This document shows, in pieces, positions 33,135 to 41,602 of a stretch of DNA of 64,000 nt. Made by a program: the position numbers and the translations under genes. Within the stretch, counting starts at the first letter, position 1. The number at the start of each line of letters is the position of its first letter. Location of the stretch: assembly GCA_016872725.1 (NCBI GenBank), contig VGZC01000016.1:31338-95337 (forward strand). The letters are read 5' to 3'. This stretch comes from Planctomycetota bacterium (GTDB lineage: Bacteria > Planctomycetota > Planctomycetia > Pirellulales > Pirellulaceae). The notes beneath the pieces are model-generated. The model searched no databases, was not told the DNA's origin, and saw nothing but the letters and a program-made list of their open reading frames with translations.

Positions 33135-35258
33135 ATGATCCCGATCGATCGCCTCGCCCGCCGCGCGGCCGCCGCGGTGCTCGGACTGGCCGCCGCGATG
33201 CACGGGCCCGCCCGCGCCTTCGACGAGCCGCTCGCGCTGCCGCCCGGCGCCGAACAGATCGTCTTCGCGACCCGGGGACAGGGCCCAGACGGGCATTACT
33301 ACGCGAATTTCGGCTACTACTGTTTCGACCCCGATCAGAAGGTCTACGCGACGGGAGGAGGCGGACTCTGGAAATGGAACGCCCGCACCGATCGGGTCGA
33401 GTGCCTTCTGCGGGACGACGAAGGCGCGGTGCGCGATCCGCGCGTCGACTACGACGCGACAAAGGTCCTCTTCTCCTATCGGCGCGGCGGCTCCGACCAC
33501 TACCACCTCCACGAAATCAACCTCGACGGCTCCGGCCTCAAGCAGCTCACCGACGGCCCGTTCGATGACGTCGAACCGGCCTACCTGCCCGACGGCGGCA
33601 TCGCGTTCTGCTCGTCCCGCTGCAATCGGTGGGTCATGTGCTGGAAGACGCCGGTCGCCATCCTCTATCGGTGCGACGGCGACGGACGGGGCATCCGCCC
33701 GCTCAGCAGCAACGCGTCGACCGAGAACACGCCTTCGGTATTGCCCGACGGGCGGATACTCTTCACGCGGTGGGAATACGTCGACCGAAGCCAGCTCTGC
33801 TACCACCACCTCTGGACGGCGAACCCCGATGGCACGGGCGTGATGGCCTTTTTCGGCAACATGTACCCGATCGGCATGTCGTACAACATCGCGCACCGCC
33901 AGGGGACGCTCGTCGATTACGACAACGTACCCGGCGCCGTCGCCATGCTCGACGCGAGGCCGGTGCCCGGCACCGACGAGGTGCTCGCCGTTTTCTCGCC
34001 GGGCCACGGCCGGGCGGAGCACGCGGGCCACCTCACGCTCATCGATCCGCGCGGCGGTCCCGACCATGCTCCGTCCGCTCGGCAACTCCATCCCGGAGGC
34101 GATTGGCGTGATCCGTTCCCCGTCTCGCGCGACCGGTTCCTCGCGGCGCGGGGCCGGGAGTTGCATCTGATCGATCGCGAGGGAACGACCCGCAGGCTCC
34201 ACGCGCTGCGCGACGTGCCCGAGTCGTGGTCGCTCCATGAACCCCAGGCGGTCGCGGCCCGGCCTCGCGAGCGGGTCATTCCGAGTCGCGTCGAACCCGG
34301 CGTGACGACGGGCACGTTCGTGCTCGCCGATGTCGCGCGGGGCCGCAACATGGAAGGAGTCCGGCCCGGCGAGATCGCGAAGCTCCTGATTCTCGAACAA
34401 CTGCCCGGCCCGTTCCACAACAGTCCCGGTTTCGACGGGATCAGCCTGTGGGGAACGTTCACGTTGACCCGCATCCTCGGAACGGTTCCCGTCGAACGGG
34501 ACGGTTCGGCGCACTTCGAGGCTCCCGCCATGCGGAGCCTTCACTTCGTCGCCCTCGATGCGGACGGCATCGCGGTCAAGAAGATGCAGAGCTTCGTGAC
34601 GGTTCAGCCGGGCGAAGTGACCGGATGCGTCGGATGCCACGAGGGGCGGCAGACGGCGCCGTCGCGGGCCGACAACCGACCGCTCGCCGCGTTGGCGCGG
34701 CCGCCGAGCCCGATCGAGGCGATTCCCGATCTGCCGGAGATCGTCGACTTCCGCCGGCACATCCAACCGATCCTCGACACGTATTGCGTCGAGTGCCATG
34801 GTCCGGAACGGCACGACGCCGATCTTCGGCTCGACGCGGACCACGACGTCCCGTCGCACGGCCGCGGACAGGTGCTTTCCTCCTATGTGGCCCTCGTGCG
34901 CCGCGAAGGCGAGATCGCCGACGGACGCAACGCCCACGGGAATCGGGCCCCCCGCGAGATCGGAAGCGGGGGAAGCAAATTGATGACGCGGATCCGAGGC
35001 GAACACCACGGCGTCGTCGTGCCGGAAACCGAACGCGCCCTGATCCGGCTCTGGCTCGATTCGGGAGCCGCCGCGAACGGGACATACGCGGTCATGGACG
35101 GCGGAACGCCCGAACGTCCGAGCCCGCTCTACATCCGCGAGATGAAGCGATACGGAATCCTGCCGGCCGATTTCCGATCCGATCGCGATCCGATCGACGC
35201 GTACGCGACCGACCAGGCCTATTGGCGGTCGTTTTGGCTCGAACCGCGCGCCCGGTGA
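33135..35258 (+). CDS. periplasmic beta-propeller di-haem protein, hydrazine-synthase-alpha-like
   Basis: 707 residues. The N-terminal signal 'RAAAAVLGLAAAMHGPARAF' is followed by a TolB/WD-like propeller (about 35-360: 'DPRVDYDATKVLFSYRRGGS', 'DDVEPAYLPDGGIAFCSSRC', 'ENTPSVLPDGRILFTRWEYV') and a middle domain ('PGPFHNSPGFDGISLWGTFT', 'GTVPVERDGSAHFEAPA'). Two c-type haem sites follow: CVGCH (C498-H502) and CVECH (C551-H555). This order matches the alpha subunit of anammox hydrazine synthase, whose relatives also occur in non-anammox Planctomycetota. No beta/gamma subunits are nearby, so hydrazine synthesis is not implied. Substrate unknown; possibly carbohydrate or redox chemistry outside the cytoplasm. 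Confidence 0.75.
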   Translation: MIPIDRLARRAAAAVLGLAAAMHGPARAFDEPLALPPGAEQIVFATRGQGPDGHYYANFGYYCFDPDQKVYATGGGGLWKWNARTDRVECLLRDDEGAVRDPRVDYDATKVLFSYRRGGSDHYHLHEINLDGSGLKQLTDGPFDDVEPAYLPDGGIAFCSSRCNRWVMCWKTPVAILYRCDGDGRGIRPLSSNASTENTPSVLPDGRILFTRWEYVDRSQLCYHHLWTANPDGTGVMAFFGNMYPIGMSYNIAHRQGTLVDYDNVPGAVAMLDARPVPGTDEVLAVFSPGHGRAEHAGHLTLIDPRGGPDHAPSARQLHPGGDWRDPFPVSRDRFLAARGRELHLIDREGTTRRLHALRDVPESWSLHEPQAVAARPRERVIPSRVEPGVTTGTFVLADVARGRNMEGVRPGEIAKLLILEQLPGPFHNSPGFDGISLWGTFTLTRILGTVPVERDGSAHFEAPAMRSLHFVALDADGIAVKKMQSFVTVQPGEVTGCVGCHEGRQTAPSRADNRPLAALARPPSPIEAIPDLPEIVDFRRHIQPILDTYCVECHGPERHDADLRLDADHDVPSHGRGQVLSSYVALVRREGEIADGRNAHGNRAPREIGSGGSKLMTRIRGEHHGVVVPETERALIRLWLDSGAAANGTYAVMDGGTPERPSPLYIREMKRYGILPADFRSDRDPIDAYATDQAYWRSFWLEPRAR

Positions 35259-35263
35259 CTTCG

Positions 35264-35749
35264 ATGCCCGTGCAACTCATCATGATGCGGCACGCGAAAT
35301 CGGATTGGAGTCTTCCGGGGGTTCCCGACCATGAACGGCCGCTCAACGCGCGCGGACGCGGCGAAGCCGCGAGGGCGGCTCAGGCCTTGCGCGGGCTGGG
35401 CTGGATCCCCGACCTGATTGTCAGTTCGACCGCGCGCCGCGCTCGTTCGACGGCCAAACGTGTCGCTCGACGACTCGCGTTTCACGGCGACCGATGGCTG
35501 GCTCCCGATCTGTACCTGCCGGACGTCGACCGGATCGTCGGCGTACTTCGCTCGCTCCCCGACCGATCCCGCGCCGTGCTCGTTGTCGGACACAATCCGG
35601 GGTGGGAGGCGATGGTCGGCCGTCTCGCGGGCGAGCCCGTCGCGTTGCCGACCGCCGCGTTCGCCTGCTGGAATCTGCCGATCGACCATTGGGCCGCGTT
35701 CGACGTCGATCGACCCGTACGACCGGCCGCTCTGTGGTGCCCTCGATGA
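35264..35749 (+). CDS. SixA-like histidine phosphatase
   Basis: 161 residues. RHAKSDW near the N-terminus (residues about 9-15) is the RHG/RHA catalytic motif, and 'LVVGHNPGWEAMVGRLAG' carries the second conserved histidine. The short length and 'SSTARRARSTAKRVAR' match SixA, which dephosphorylates phosphohistidine in phosphorelay proteins. Some relatives act on other phosphoesters. The start at 35264 lies only 5 bases after the stop of the HzsA-like gene, so translation is probably coupled. Confidence 0.85.
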   Translation: MPVQLIMMRHAKSDWSLPGVPDHERPLNARGRGEAARAAQALRGLGWIPDLIVSSTARRARSTAKRVARRLAFHGDRWLAPDLYLPDVDRIVGVLRSLPDRSRAVLVVGHNPGWEAMVGRLAGEPVALPTAAFACWNLPIDHWAAFDVDRPVRPAALWCPR

Positions 35750-36359
35750 GAATCCGAGCGGCACGAGCGTTCCCGCACCCCACGGGGTTCGAATTCGCCC
35801 GGCGCGCCGTGAAGCGGGCGAAAACCGGAGGCCCTGGAAGGATATTGGGCTTGTGTCGGACGCGCGGTTTGTCTAAATACGGCCGTCCCCGTTCCGCGCC
35901 GCGCGTGCGATTGGCCTCGTTTTTTACGGAATTCGGAGTATCGACGTCCTTTTCTTGGGAACCGGATGGAACCGATCGGGACGATTGTTCGTATTCATGG
36001 TGTCGTGACAAGCGGAATGGACGCTCGAGGCCGTCGATCGACTCGGCGGGATCGGCCGGAACAAGCGATAGGTTCGGGCGGACTGCGCGTCAACGTTACG
36101 GGGAGTCCGCGATACAGGGAGCGGACAGCGATTTTGGATTGAATCCGCGCCGTCGATGGACCGATATGTTGGGTGCGACGCAAGGTCAAATGCCTGGCCA
36201 TGGACTGCCTCCCAACGACACGGAACGCGGCGCGGCAAAACGCAGCAGACTGGAGTCGAGCTTTTCGGTTCGTGGCGGCGGATCGCGATGGTAGATCGAC
36301 AAGCATCGGACGATCGCGACACACGTCGGCCGCCGCGGGATCTTATCGGGGAGGAGTCG
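35750..36359. other. intergenic region upstream of flgM-like gene
   Basis: About 610 bases. It is somewhat less GC-rich than its surroundings (for example 35860-35960). Frames on both strands are open but low-complexity and arginine/serine-rich, with no recognisable domain. A stretch at 36158-36165 (ACCGATAT) vaguely resembles a sigma-28 -10 element, but no matching -35 was found. No RNA gene or strong terminator was recognised. Confidence 0.4.
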
Positions 36360-36638
36360 ATGTATATCCACGGCCCAATGCACGTTCATGGAGCCCAGCC
36401 CATCAACGCGCCGCACCGCATGAAGCCGTCCGTGCCCCCATCGCAAGCCGGGGCCGTTTCCGGACCGGACCAATTGGAAATCTCGCCCCAGGCGGAGTTC
36501 CTCAGCCGCATCCGCGAGATGCCCGAGGTTCGGGCCGATCGCGTTTCGCAGATCCGCGCGGCGATCGCGTCGGGTACTTACGAGACGGCCGACAAACTCG
36601 ATCGGGCCGTCGATCGACTGCTGGATGAATTGGCCTGA
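36360..36638 (+). CDS. flgM: FlgM-like anti-sigma-28 factor
   Basis: 92 residues. The C-terminal sigma-binding helices 'RADRVSQIRAAIASGTYETA' and 'DKLDRAVDRLLDELA' match FlgM. The N-terminal half (about 1-40) is histidine/proline-rich and probably disordered, as in FlgM. The linker 'DQLEISPQAEFLSRIREMPE' is typical of short FlgM proteins in this group. It should hold the FliA-type sigma factor (26989) inactive until the hook is complete. GGGGAGGAG precedes the ATG. Distance from fliA is about 8.6 kb. Confidence 0.85.
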   Translation: MYIHGPMHVHGAQPINAPHRMKPSVPPSQAGAVSGPDQLEISPQAEFLSRIREMPEVRADRVSQIRAAIASGTYETADKLDRAVDRLLDELA

Positions 36639-36787
36639 GGACCGTCGGCCCATCGTCCGATCGGGCCATGCGCGGTCCGCGGCGATCATTGCGATCCGCA
36701 TCGCGCGTGTTACAATGCGACTGGTTTCGGCTCGGCCCCGATTTGGGCGGGGCCCGAGTGATAGCCCGGTCGCTCATCCGACGCCGT

Positions 36788-37324
36788 ATGCCCGCCGACG
36801 ACACCCAAACCCGCGCGCTTCCTCCGGCCGACTTTTCGTTGGGGAAAGTCGAAGTCGCCCTATCGCCCCTCGAACGGTTCGAGGAGTACCTGCGAAGCCG
36901 AGGCATGCGGAACACCGAGCAGCGCCGGTTGCTCGTCGACGCCGTTTTCAGCCATCACGATCACTTCGACGCCGACGCGCTCATGGTGCGGCTGCCCTCC
37001 AAGGGCGCGGCGGGTTACGTGAGCCGTCCGACGGTCTACCGAACGCTCAGCGAGTTCGTCGACGCGGGCCTGCTGCGCAAGTTCGAACTGAACGGCCGCA
37101 GCGTGTATGAGCACGACTACGGCTATCCCCAGCACGACCACATGTACTGCACGCAGTGCCATGAGCTGATCGAGTTCCAGAGCGATGAGCTCCTGCGACT
37201 GCGGGACAGCGTGGCGGCCAAACACCGATTCAGCGTCCTCGGCCATCGGCTCATCGTCATCGGAGTCTGCGCGGCGTGCCGGTCCGCCCGCCGGCGCAGC
37301 CGACGCAAACAGGACCGCGTGTGA
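36788..37324 (+). CDS. Fur-family metal-dependent regulator
   Basis: 178 residues. Winged-helix region 'LRSRGMRNTEQRRLLVDAVF', 'HHDHFDADALMVRLPS' and 'VSRPTVYRTLSEFVDAGLLR'. Metal-binding dimerisation region 'HDHMYCTQCHELIEFQSDEL'. A terminal 'GVCAACRSAR' supplies the second Cys pair of the structural zinc site. It could sense iron, zinc or peroxide; the exact branch is not clear. The start at 36788 is chosen; the upstream open frame from 36668 is not conserved in type. The C-terminus is basic. Confidence 0.9.
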   Translation: MPADDTQTRALPPADFSLGKVEVALSPLERFEEYLRSRGMRNTEQRRLLVDAVFSHHDHFDADALMVRLPSKGAAGYVSRPTVYRTLSEFVDAGLLRKFELNGRSVYEHDYGYPQHDHMYCTQCHELIEFQSDELLRLRDSVAAKHRFSVLGHRLIVIGVCAACRSARRRSRRKQDRV

Positions 37325-37385
37325 ACGATCGAAGCCGGACAAGGGGCGGCAAGCGGGATGCTCGCCCCACCGAACGCGCATCCCA

Positions 37386-38711
37386 TCAGCATGCCCGCGC
37401 CGCAGTCCCGCGGAGCATTTCGAGCACCCGGTCGGCGACTCGATCCGCATGGAACGGTCCGCGGGCCGCATTTCGGCCCGCTTCGGCGAACGCGGCCCGT
37501 CGAGCCGGATCCCGAAGAAGGCGATGCCACGCCTCGGCGAGGGCCTTCGGATCTCCGGGTTCGACGAGCTCACCCGCACCCGATGCCTCGATCCATTCCG
37601 GAAACGCGCCATGGGCGGGCTGGACGACGGGGACCCCCATCGCCATCGCCTCGAGTACATACAGGCCTTTCGGGTCGGGATAGACGGTCGGCACGGACAG
37701 CAGGTCGATCCGCGATAAGAACGCGCGTTTTCCGTCGCGGTCGATCGTTCCCGAATAGGTGAAATGGTCGCCCCATCCCGCGGCTCGAAGGCGGCCGAAC
37801 TGAGCGTCCGCGTATCCCCGATGATGGGCGCCCAGCCAACCGGCGATTTCGAGCCGGGTCGACTCCATGCCGGAAAGGCCCTTGAGGAGCAGGAACGCGT
37901 CGGTCAATTGATGAAGGCCTTTTTCGGGGGCGAGCCGAGCGAGATAGCCGATGGCGAGGGGGCGCGCGCCCGAGGTCGGCGGGTGAGTCGCGTCACGCGG
38001 AGGCTCAAACGGATCGATGCCGAGCGGAATGATATGGCGTTTCGCGGGCGGAATGTCAAAGAGCCGCCCCATCTTCCCGGCGTAGAACCGACTGTGGGTG
38101 AGGAATCCGTCGACGAGCGGTACGAGCCGCCGGATCGCCTCGACCGCCCGTGCCCGGTGGTCCTCCGCCAGCCCGTCCAGAAAAATGTCGTCGCCTTGCA
38201 GCGTCGCGAAGACGGGCGTGCCCAGTATCCGCTTCAGTTCGGGAATGCAACCACCGATCAGGATATTGCTGAACAGGACAACGTCGGGGCGCAGGTCGTC
38301 CGCGAGCCATCGGCAAAGCCGGCGAACCTCGACGCGCTGCCGGCCTTCCGTACCGCTCAGCATCGACAGGGTCAGCGCGCCGAGTTTCTTGGGATGGGTT
38401 CCCACGGCGCGGGACGCGATCCAGCGGAGCAGGCGGGGTTGGTCGAACGCTCGGGTCACGAACCGGGGCGCGAACCGAAGCCACGGCGCGATTTGTTCGA
38501 GGTAGACGGTCAGGCCGCCCAGGAAGACGCGGTTCAGACTGACGTCCTCGTCGTCGGTCCGGATCGGCGTGTAGGTCGGCACCAGAACACATTCGACGCC
38601 CGGCTTGCGGCAGAGGGCTCGGGCGAGCGTATTGTCGTGCATGCAACTGCCACAGAACATGCCTCCGGCGCCGGCCGTGATCGACGCGATGCGAAACGGC
38701 GGTCCACTCAT
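37386..38711 (-). CDS. GT-B glycosyltransferase (family 4-like)
   Basis: 441 residues. N-terminal Rossmann part 'RIASITAGAGGMFCGSCMHD' and 'CVLVPTYTPIRTDDEDVSLN'. C-terminal donor-binding part 'HIIPLGIDPFEPP', 'IGYLARLAPEKGLHQLTDAF' and the EX7E-like segment 'YPDPKGLYVLEAMAMGVPVV'. These place it among retaining GT4 enzymes acting on a cytoplasmic-side acceptor. 'GAGGMFCGSCMHDN' is a distinctive motif of a planctomycete-type branch. Donor and acceptor are unknown. Confidence 0.85.
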   Translation of the reverse strand: MSGPPFRIASITAGAGGMFCGSCMHDNTLARALCRKPGVECVLVPTYTPIRTDDEDVSLNRVFLGGLTVYLEQIAPWLRFAPRFVTRAFDQPRLLRWIASRAVGTHPKKLGALTLSMLSGTEGRQRVEVRRLCRWLADDLRPDVVLFSNILIGGCIPELKRILGTPVFATLQGDDIFLDGLAEDHRARAVEAIRRLVPLVDGFLTHSRFYAGKMGRLFDIPPAKRHIIPLGIDPFEPPRDATHPPTSGARPLAIGYLARLAPEKGLHQLTDAFLLLKGLSGMESTRLEIAGWLGAHHRGYADAQFGRLRAAGWGDHFTYSGTIDRDGKRAFLSRIDLLSVPTVYPDPKGLYVLEAMAMGVPVVQPAHGAFPEWIEASGAGELVEPGDPKALAEAWHRLLRDPARRAAFAEAGRNAARGPFHADRVADRVLEMLRGTAARAC

Positions 38712-38774
38712 GCCGATCCTCGTTCGGTTCCCCGCGCGGCGCCATCGTGCTCCGACGCGCCGACGTTTGTCCGC

Positions 38775-39590
38775 CTATTTCCCTGAAAGGCCGCTCGCGT
38801 CGCCCGCCCGGGCGATGCGCAGCCGTTCCTTCTGACGGTTGCGTTCCTCGCGTTCGATTCCGCGATCGGTGCCGTATCGCGTCCGCTTGTCGAAATAGGC
38901 GCGGTCCTTGGCGAGCTCCTCGCGGACGGAACGGCACTCGTCGAGGATCCGCCGCTTGAGGTCCTCGATCGCCGCGCGCTCCGTCGATCCGCGCCCTTCG
39001 AAGGGCGTCGAAGCCATGCGGCGGCGCACGGCGTCCTGCGCGTCGTAGGCCGCCAACCGAGTCAGGTCGAAATGGCCCTGAAGGTGGTCGAGCAGGCTTG
39101 GATCATCGGGCGCCGCGTTCCACGATCGCGATCGATCGACGACCGCGGAAAATACGATGCGCGTCAAACGGGTAACGGATTCACGACCCGCGAGCCGCGT
39201 CCGCGAGTCGAATCGGAACCGGATGTCGGTCTCTGAATAGGCCGCGATCGGCAGTTCATCGGGAGGTTCGCCCCTCGGCCGGTCGTCGGGAACGCGCGCT
39301 CGAAAATCGTCCGCGCGCAGCGGACGCTCGGCGTGGTCCAGGAGATCGTCCGCCGAAGGGGCTCGCGGATCGTCAGCCAACGACGGGACACCGGTCGCGA
39401 GGACGATCCCCAAGACCGCGCCCCGCGCGGTTTGGAAACAACGTCGATCGGCCCATCGCGGCGCGACCTTGATTCGCGCACCGTCCGAACCCGCAGCCCG
39501 GCAAGGATGACGAAACGATGACGACCGAAGACACCCGGGATGGGCGCCGAGACCCCGACGGCGAATCGCGCTGTCTGCTCGTTGGGCCAT
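38775..39590 (-). CDS. hypothetical protein, probably exported
   Basis: 271 residues by the longest frame. A hydrophobic stretch 'ARGAVLGIVLATGVPSLADD' about 55 residues in looks like a signal peptide, so the true start may be internal, but no good in-frame start codon was identified near it. The mature part is charged and helical ('RRILDECRSVREELAKDRAY', 'ERNRQKERLRIARAGDASG') with a beta-like centre 'DIRFRFDSRTRLAGRESVTR'. No family is recognised. It ends 63 bases upstream of the glycosyltransferase start. Confidence 0.5.
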   Translation of the reverse strand: MAQRADSAIRRRGLGAHPGCLRSSSFRHPCRAAGSDGARIKVAPRWADRRCFQTARGAVLGIVLATGVPSLADDPRAPSADDLLDHAERPLRADDFRARVPDDRPRGEPPDELPIAAYSETDIRFRFDSRTRLAGRESVTRLTRIVFSAVVDRSRSWNAAPDDPSLLDHLQGHFDLTRLAAYDAQDAVRRRMASTPFEGRGSTERAAIEDLKRRILDECRSVREELAKDRAYFDKRTRYGTDRGIEREERNRQKERLRIARAGDASGLSGK

Positions 39591-40112
39591 ATCGCGATTG
39601 TGGGGAACCGCTGGAGTGAGGCGATCGGGAGGCCGAGTCGTTCCGTAGCCGCCCGATCCGATTCCAAATCTACCACGCGAATGGGCCGTTCACCACATGC
39701 CGCTCCCATCCGCATCTCCGTAGGCGTTCAGTGAACACCCTGGCCGCGCGGGAGGCGGTCCGGCGTTGGCGGCGGCGCGGCGCCGGGCGCGATTCCGACG
39801 TTTCGCCTCGCGCGCGGCCTCGAGTTCGCGTTGCCGGTCTTCGCTGCGATGCTCGGCATGGGATTGAAGCCAACGATCGGGCCAGCAACGACTCCAATGC
39901 GGCGAACGGATCGGACATCGCGCGTCCTTGCTCGGCTTTGTCAGAAGAGTTGTTGACGCACCAGCGCGCCATGGAACTCGCGCCAGGGGATGGCCAGGAG
40001 CCTGGCGATCGTGGGACGCGGCGTCTCCGGGCCGCGCACCATCCGACCCACCTTACGCCGCCGCCGAGCTTGTCTCGGCGGCACGGCGCGGAATGCCGTG
40101 CGACATGGTCGA
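39591..40112. other. gap with a possible frameshifted small gene
   Basis: About 520 bases downstream of the apgM-type gene. On the minus strand an ATG at 39917 begins 'MSDPFAALESLLARS'. The adjacent frame contains 'SHAEHRSEDRQRELEAARE' followed by a basic stretch, suggesting one small helical protein split by a frameshift near 39868-39880. A second piece at about 39944-40070 reads 'RPTIARLLAIPWREFHGALV'. Neither is recognised as a family. The region is best treated as decayed coding sequence. Confidence 0.3.
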
Positions 40113-41318
40113 TCACGCGCCGAATTTGCCGAGCCGTCCGGCATTGGCGAGCGCCAACGTCATCAAGTGTTTCGCCTCGAAATGGCCCAGACCGCCTCGA
40201 ATGCACGTCGCCTCGTGGAATTCCATCAGACGATCCGGACGGCAGCAATCGGAGACGAGCAGCGTCGGGACCGGATGCCAACTGTGGCCCTTCAGGAAGC
40301 TCGGCGTGCTGTGGTCGCCGGTAACGATCAACACGGTCGGCGCGAGCCTGAGGATCCGAGGCATCGCGCCGTCCAACTCCTCGATCCGCCGGACCTTCGC
40401 GTCAAAATCGCCGTCCTCGCCCGTGCTGTCGGTGTATTTGAAGTGCAGGAAGAAGAAGTCGTGGTCGTTCCACGATTGGGCGAGCGTATCGATTTGTTCA
40501 TCGAGGGTCCGCGCGGAACCGACGATCCGCATGCCGACCAGATGGGCGAGTCCCTTGTACATGGGATAGACGGCGATCGCCGCCGCGCGGAGCCCGTACA
40601 CATCCTCGAAGGACGGAAGATCGGGCTTGGACGCGAACCCGCGCATCGTGTGGAAATTCGCCTTGGGCTCGGACCGCAAGAGGTCGCGGGCCTGCGCGAG
40701 GAACGCGCGGGCGACCTCGGCCGTCCGCCGCCCCGCGTCGTCCTCGCCGACCGGTTCCAGCGGCCTAACGCCGGTGGCCTGCGGGTCGGTATCGCGCACG
40801 GCGTCGCCAAGGCCCGGTCCGCGGAACACGACGACGAATCGATGTTCCTTCACCGGTTCGACGAAGATCTCGATTCCCGGAATGCGGACATCGCGGAGCC
40901 TCGCCGCGAGCGGACCGCTTTCCTCGGTCGTGATCCGGCCCGCTCGACGATCGACGATGCGGCCCGCTTCGTCAAGCGTGCAGAAATTGCAGCGGATCGC
41001 GACATCTCCCGGCCCGAGTGGGAATCCGATCCCGGTCGCTTCGAGCGCGCCGCGCCCGATCCGGTATCGGATCGGATCGTAGCCGAATAGGCCGAGATGT
41101 CCGGGCCCGCTGCCCGGACTGATGCCCGGCGCGACGGGGATGCTCGCGCCCTGGATGCCGCGTCGAGCGAGCCGGTCGAGGTTCGGCCTGCGCGCCGTCT
41201 CGAGCTCGGTCATGCCCTCGGAAGTCCTCGGCAATCCGCCAAGTCCGTCGGCGACGAGCAGGACGATCTTCGAGTCGTTCTTGACATGGAGTTCGCGCGT
41301 GAGGTCGTGCACGTTCAT
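40113..41318 (-). CDS. apgM: 2,3-bisphosphoglycerate-independent phosphoglycerate mutase, archaeal (ApgM) type
   Basis: 401 residues. Alkaline-phosphatase superfamily: 'KIVLLVADGLGGLPRTSEG' at the N-terminus (metal D), 'ETARRPNLDRLARRG', 'GISPGSGPGHLGLFGYDP' with the nucleophilic serine, 'DFFFLHFKYTDSTGEDGDFD', and 'PTVLIVTGDHSTPSFLKGHS' carrying the D-H metal pair. It interconverts 3- and 2-phosphoglycerate in glycolysis. The length and 'DGLGGLP' motif match ApgM rather than the ~510-residue GpmI type. It lies divergent to the GH127 gene. Confidence 0.9.
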   Translation of the reverse strand: MNVHDLTRELHVKNDSKIVLLVADGLGGLPRTSEGMTELETARRPNLDRLARRGIQGASIPVAPGISPGSGPGHLGLFGYDPIRYRIGRGALEATGIGFPLGPGDVAIRCNFCTLDEAGRIVDRRAGRITTEESGPLAARLRDVRIPGIEIFVEPVKEHRFVVVFRGPGLGDAVRDTDPQATGVRPLEPVGEDDAGRRTAEVARAFLAQARDLLRSEPKANFHTMRGFASKPDLPSFEDVYGLRAAAIAVYPMYKGLAHLVGMRIVGSARTLDEQIDTLAQSWNDHDFFFLHFKYTDSTGEDGDFDAKVRRIEELDGAMPRILRLAPTVLIVTGDHSTPSFLKGHSWHPVPTLLVSDCCRPDRLMEFHEATCIRGGLGHFEAKHLMTLALANAGRLGKFGA

Positions 41319-41602
41319 GCTCGTTCCGTCTTCGATGGCCGGAGGACCCGCCGGCGTTGTTCATGGGCGGGCTAGTGGAGGTCGCTCCTGTTGTGACGCG
41401 CGACGTCGATCTTTGCAATGAGGGTCTATCGCTGAACGCTGGAGCAACGCTTGAGCGATCGGATCTTCGAGCGGCGCGGGGATCTGTATTCCAGGACGCT
41501 CGCCGCGCGAAACCGATTCGGCCTTCTTGCACGGGCGGCCGATCGACGTTCCACTGATGGGCGACTCACCCGCCTTCATCCTCCGAGCCGCGGAGCCGTG
41601 CC

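Noticed and set aside
33135..35258. Complete anammox hydrazine-synthase system
   Set aside because: Only an alpha-like protein is present. No beta/gamma subunits, hydrazine dehydrogenase or other anammox genes are in the window.
36158..36165. ACCGATAT as a sigma-28 -10 for flgM
   Set aside because: It lies about 200 bases from the start codon, mismatches the consensus, and has no -35 partner at the right spacing.
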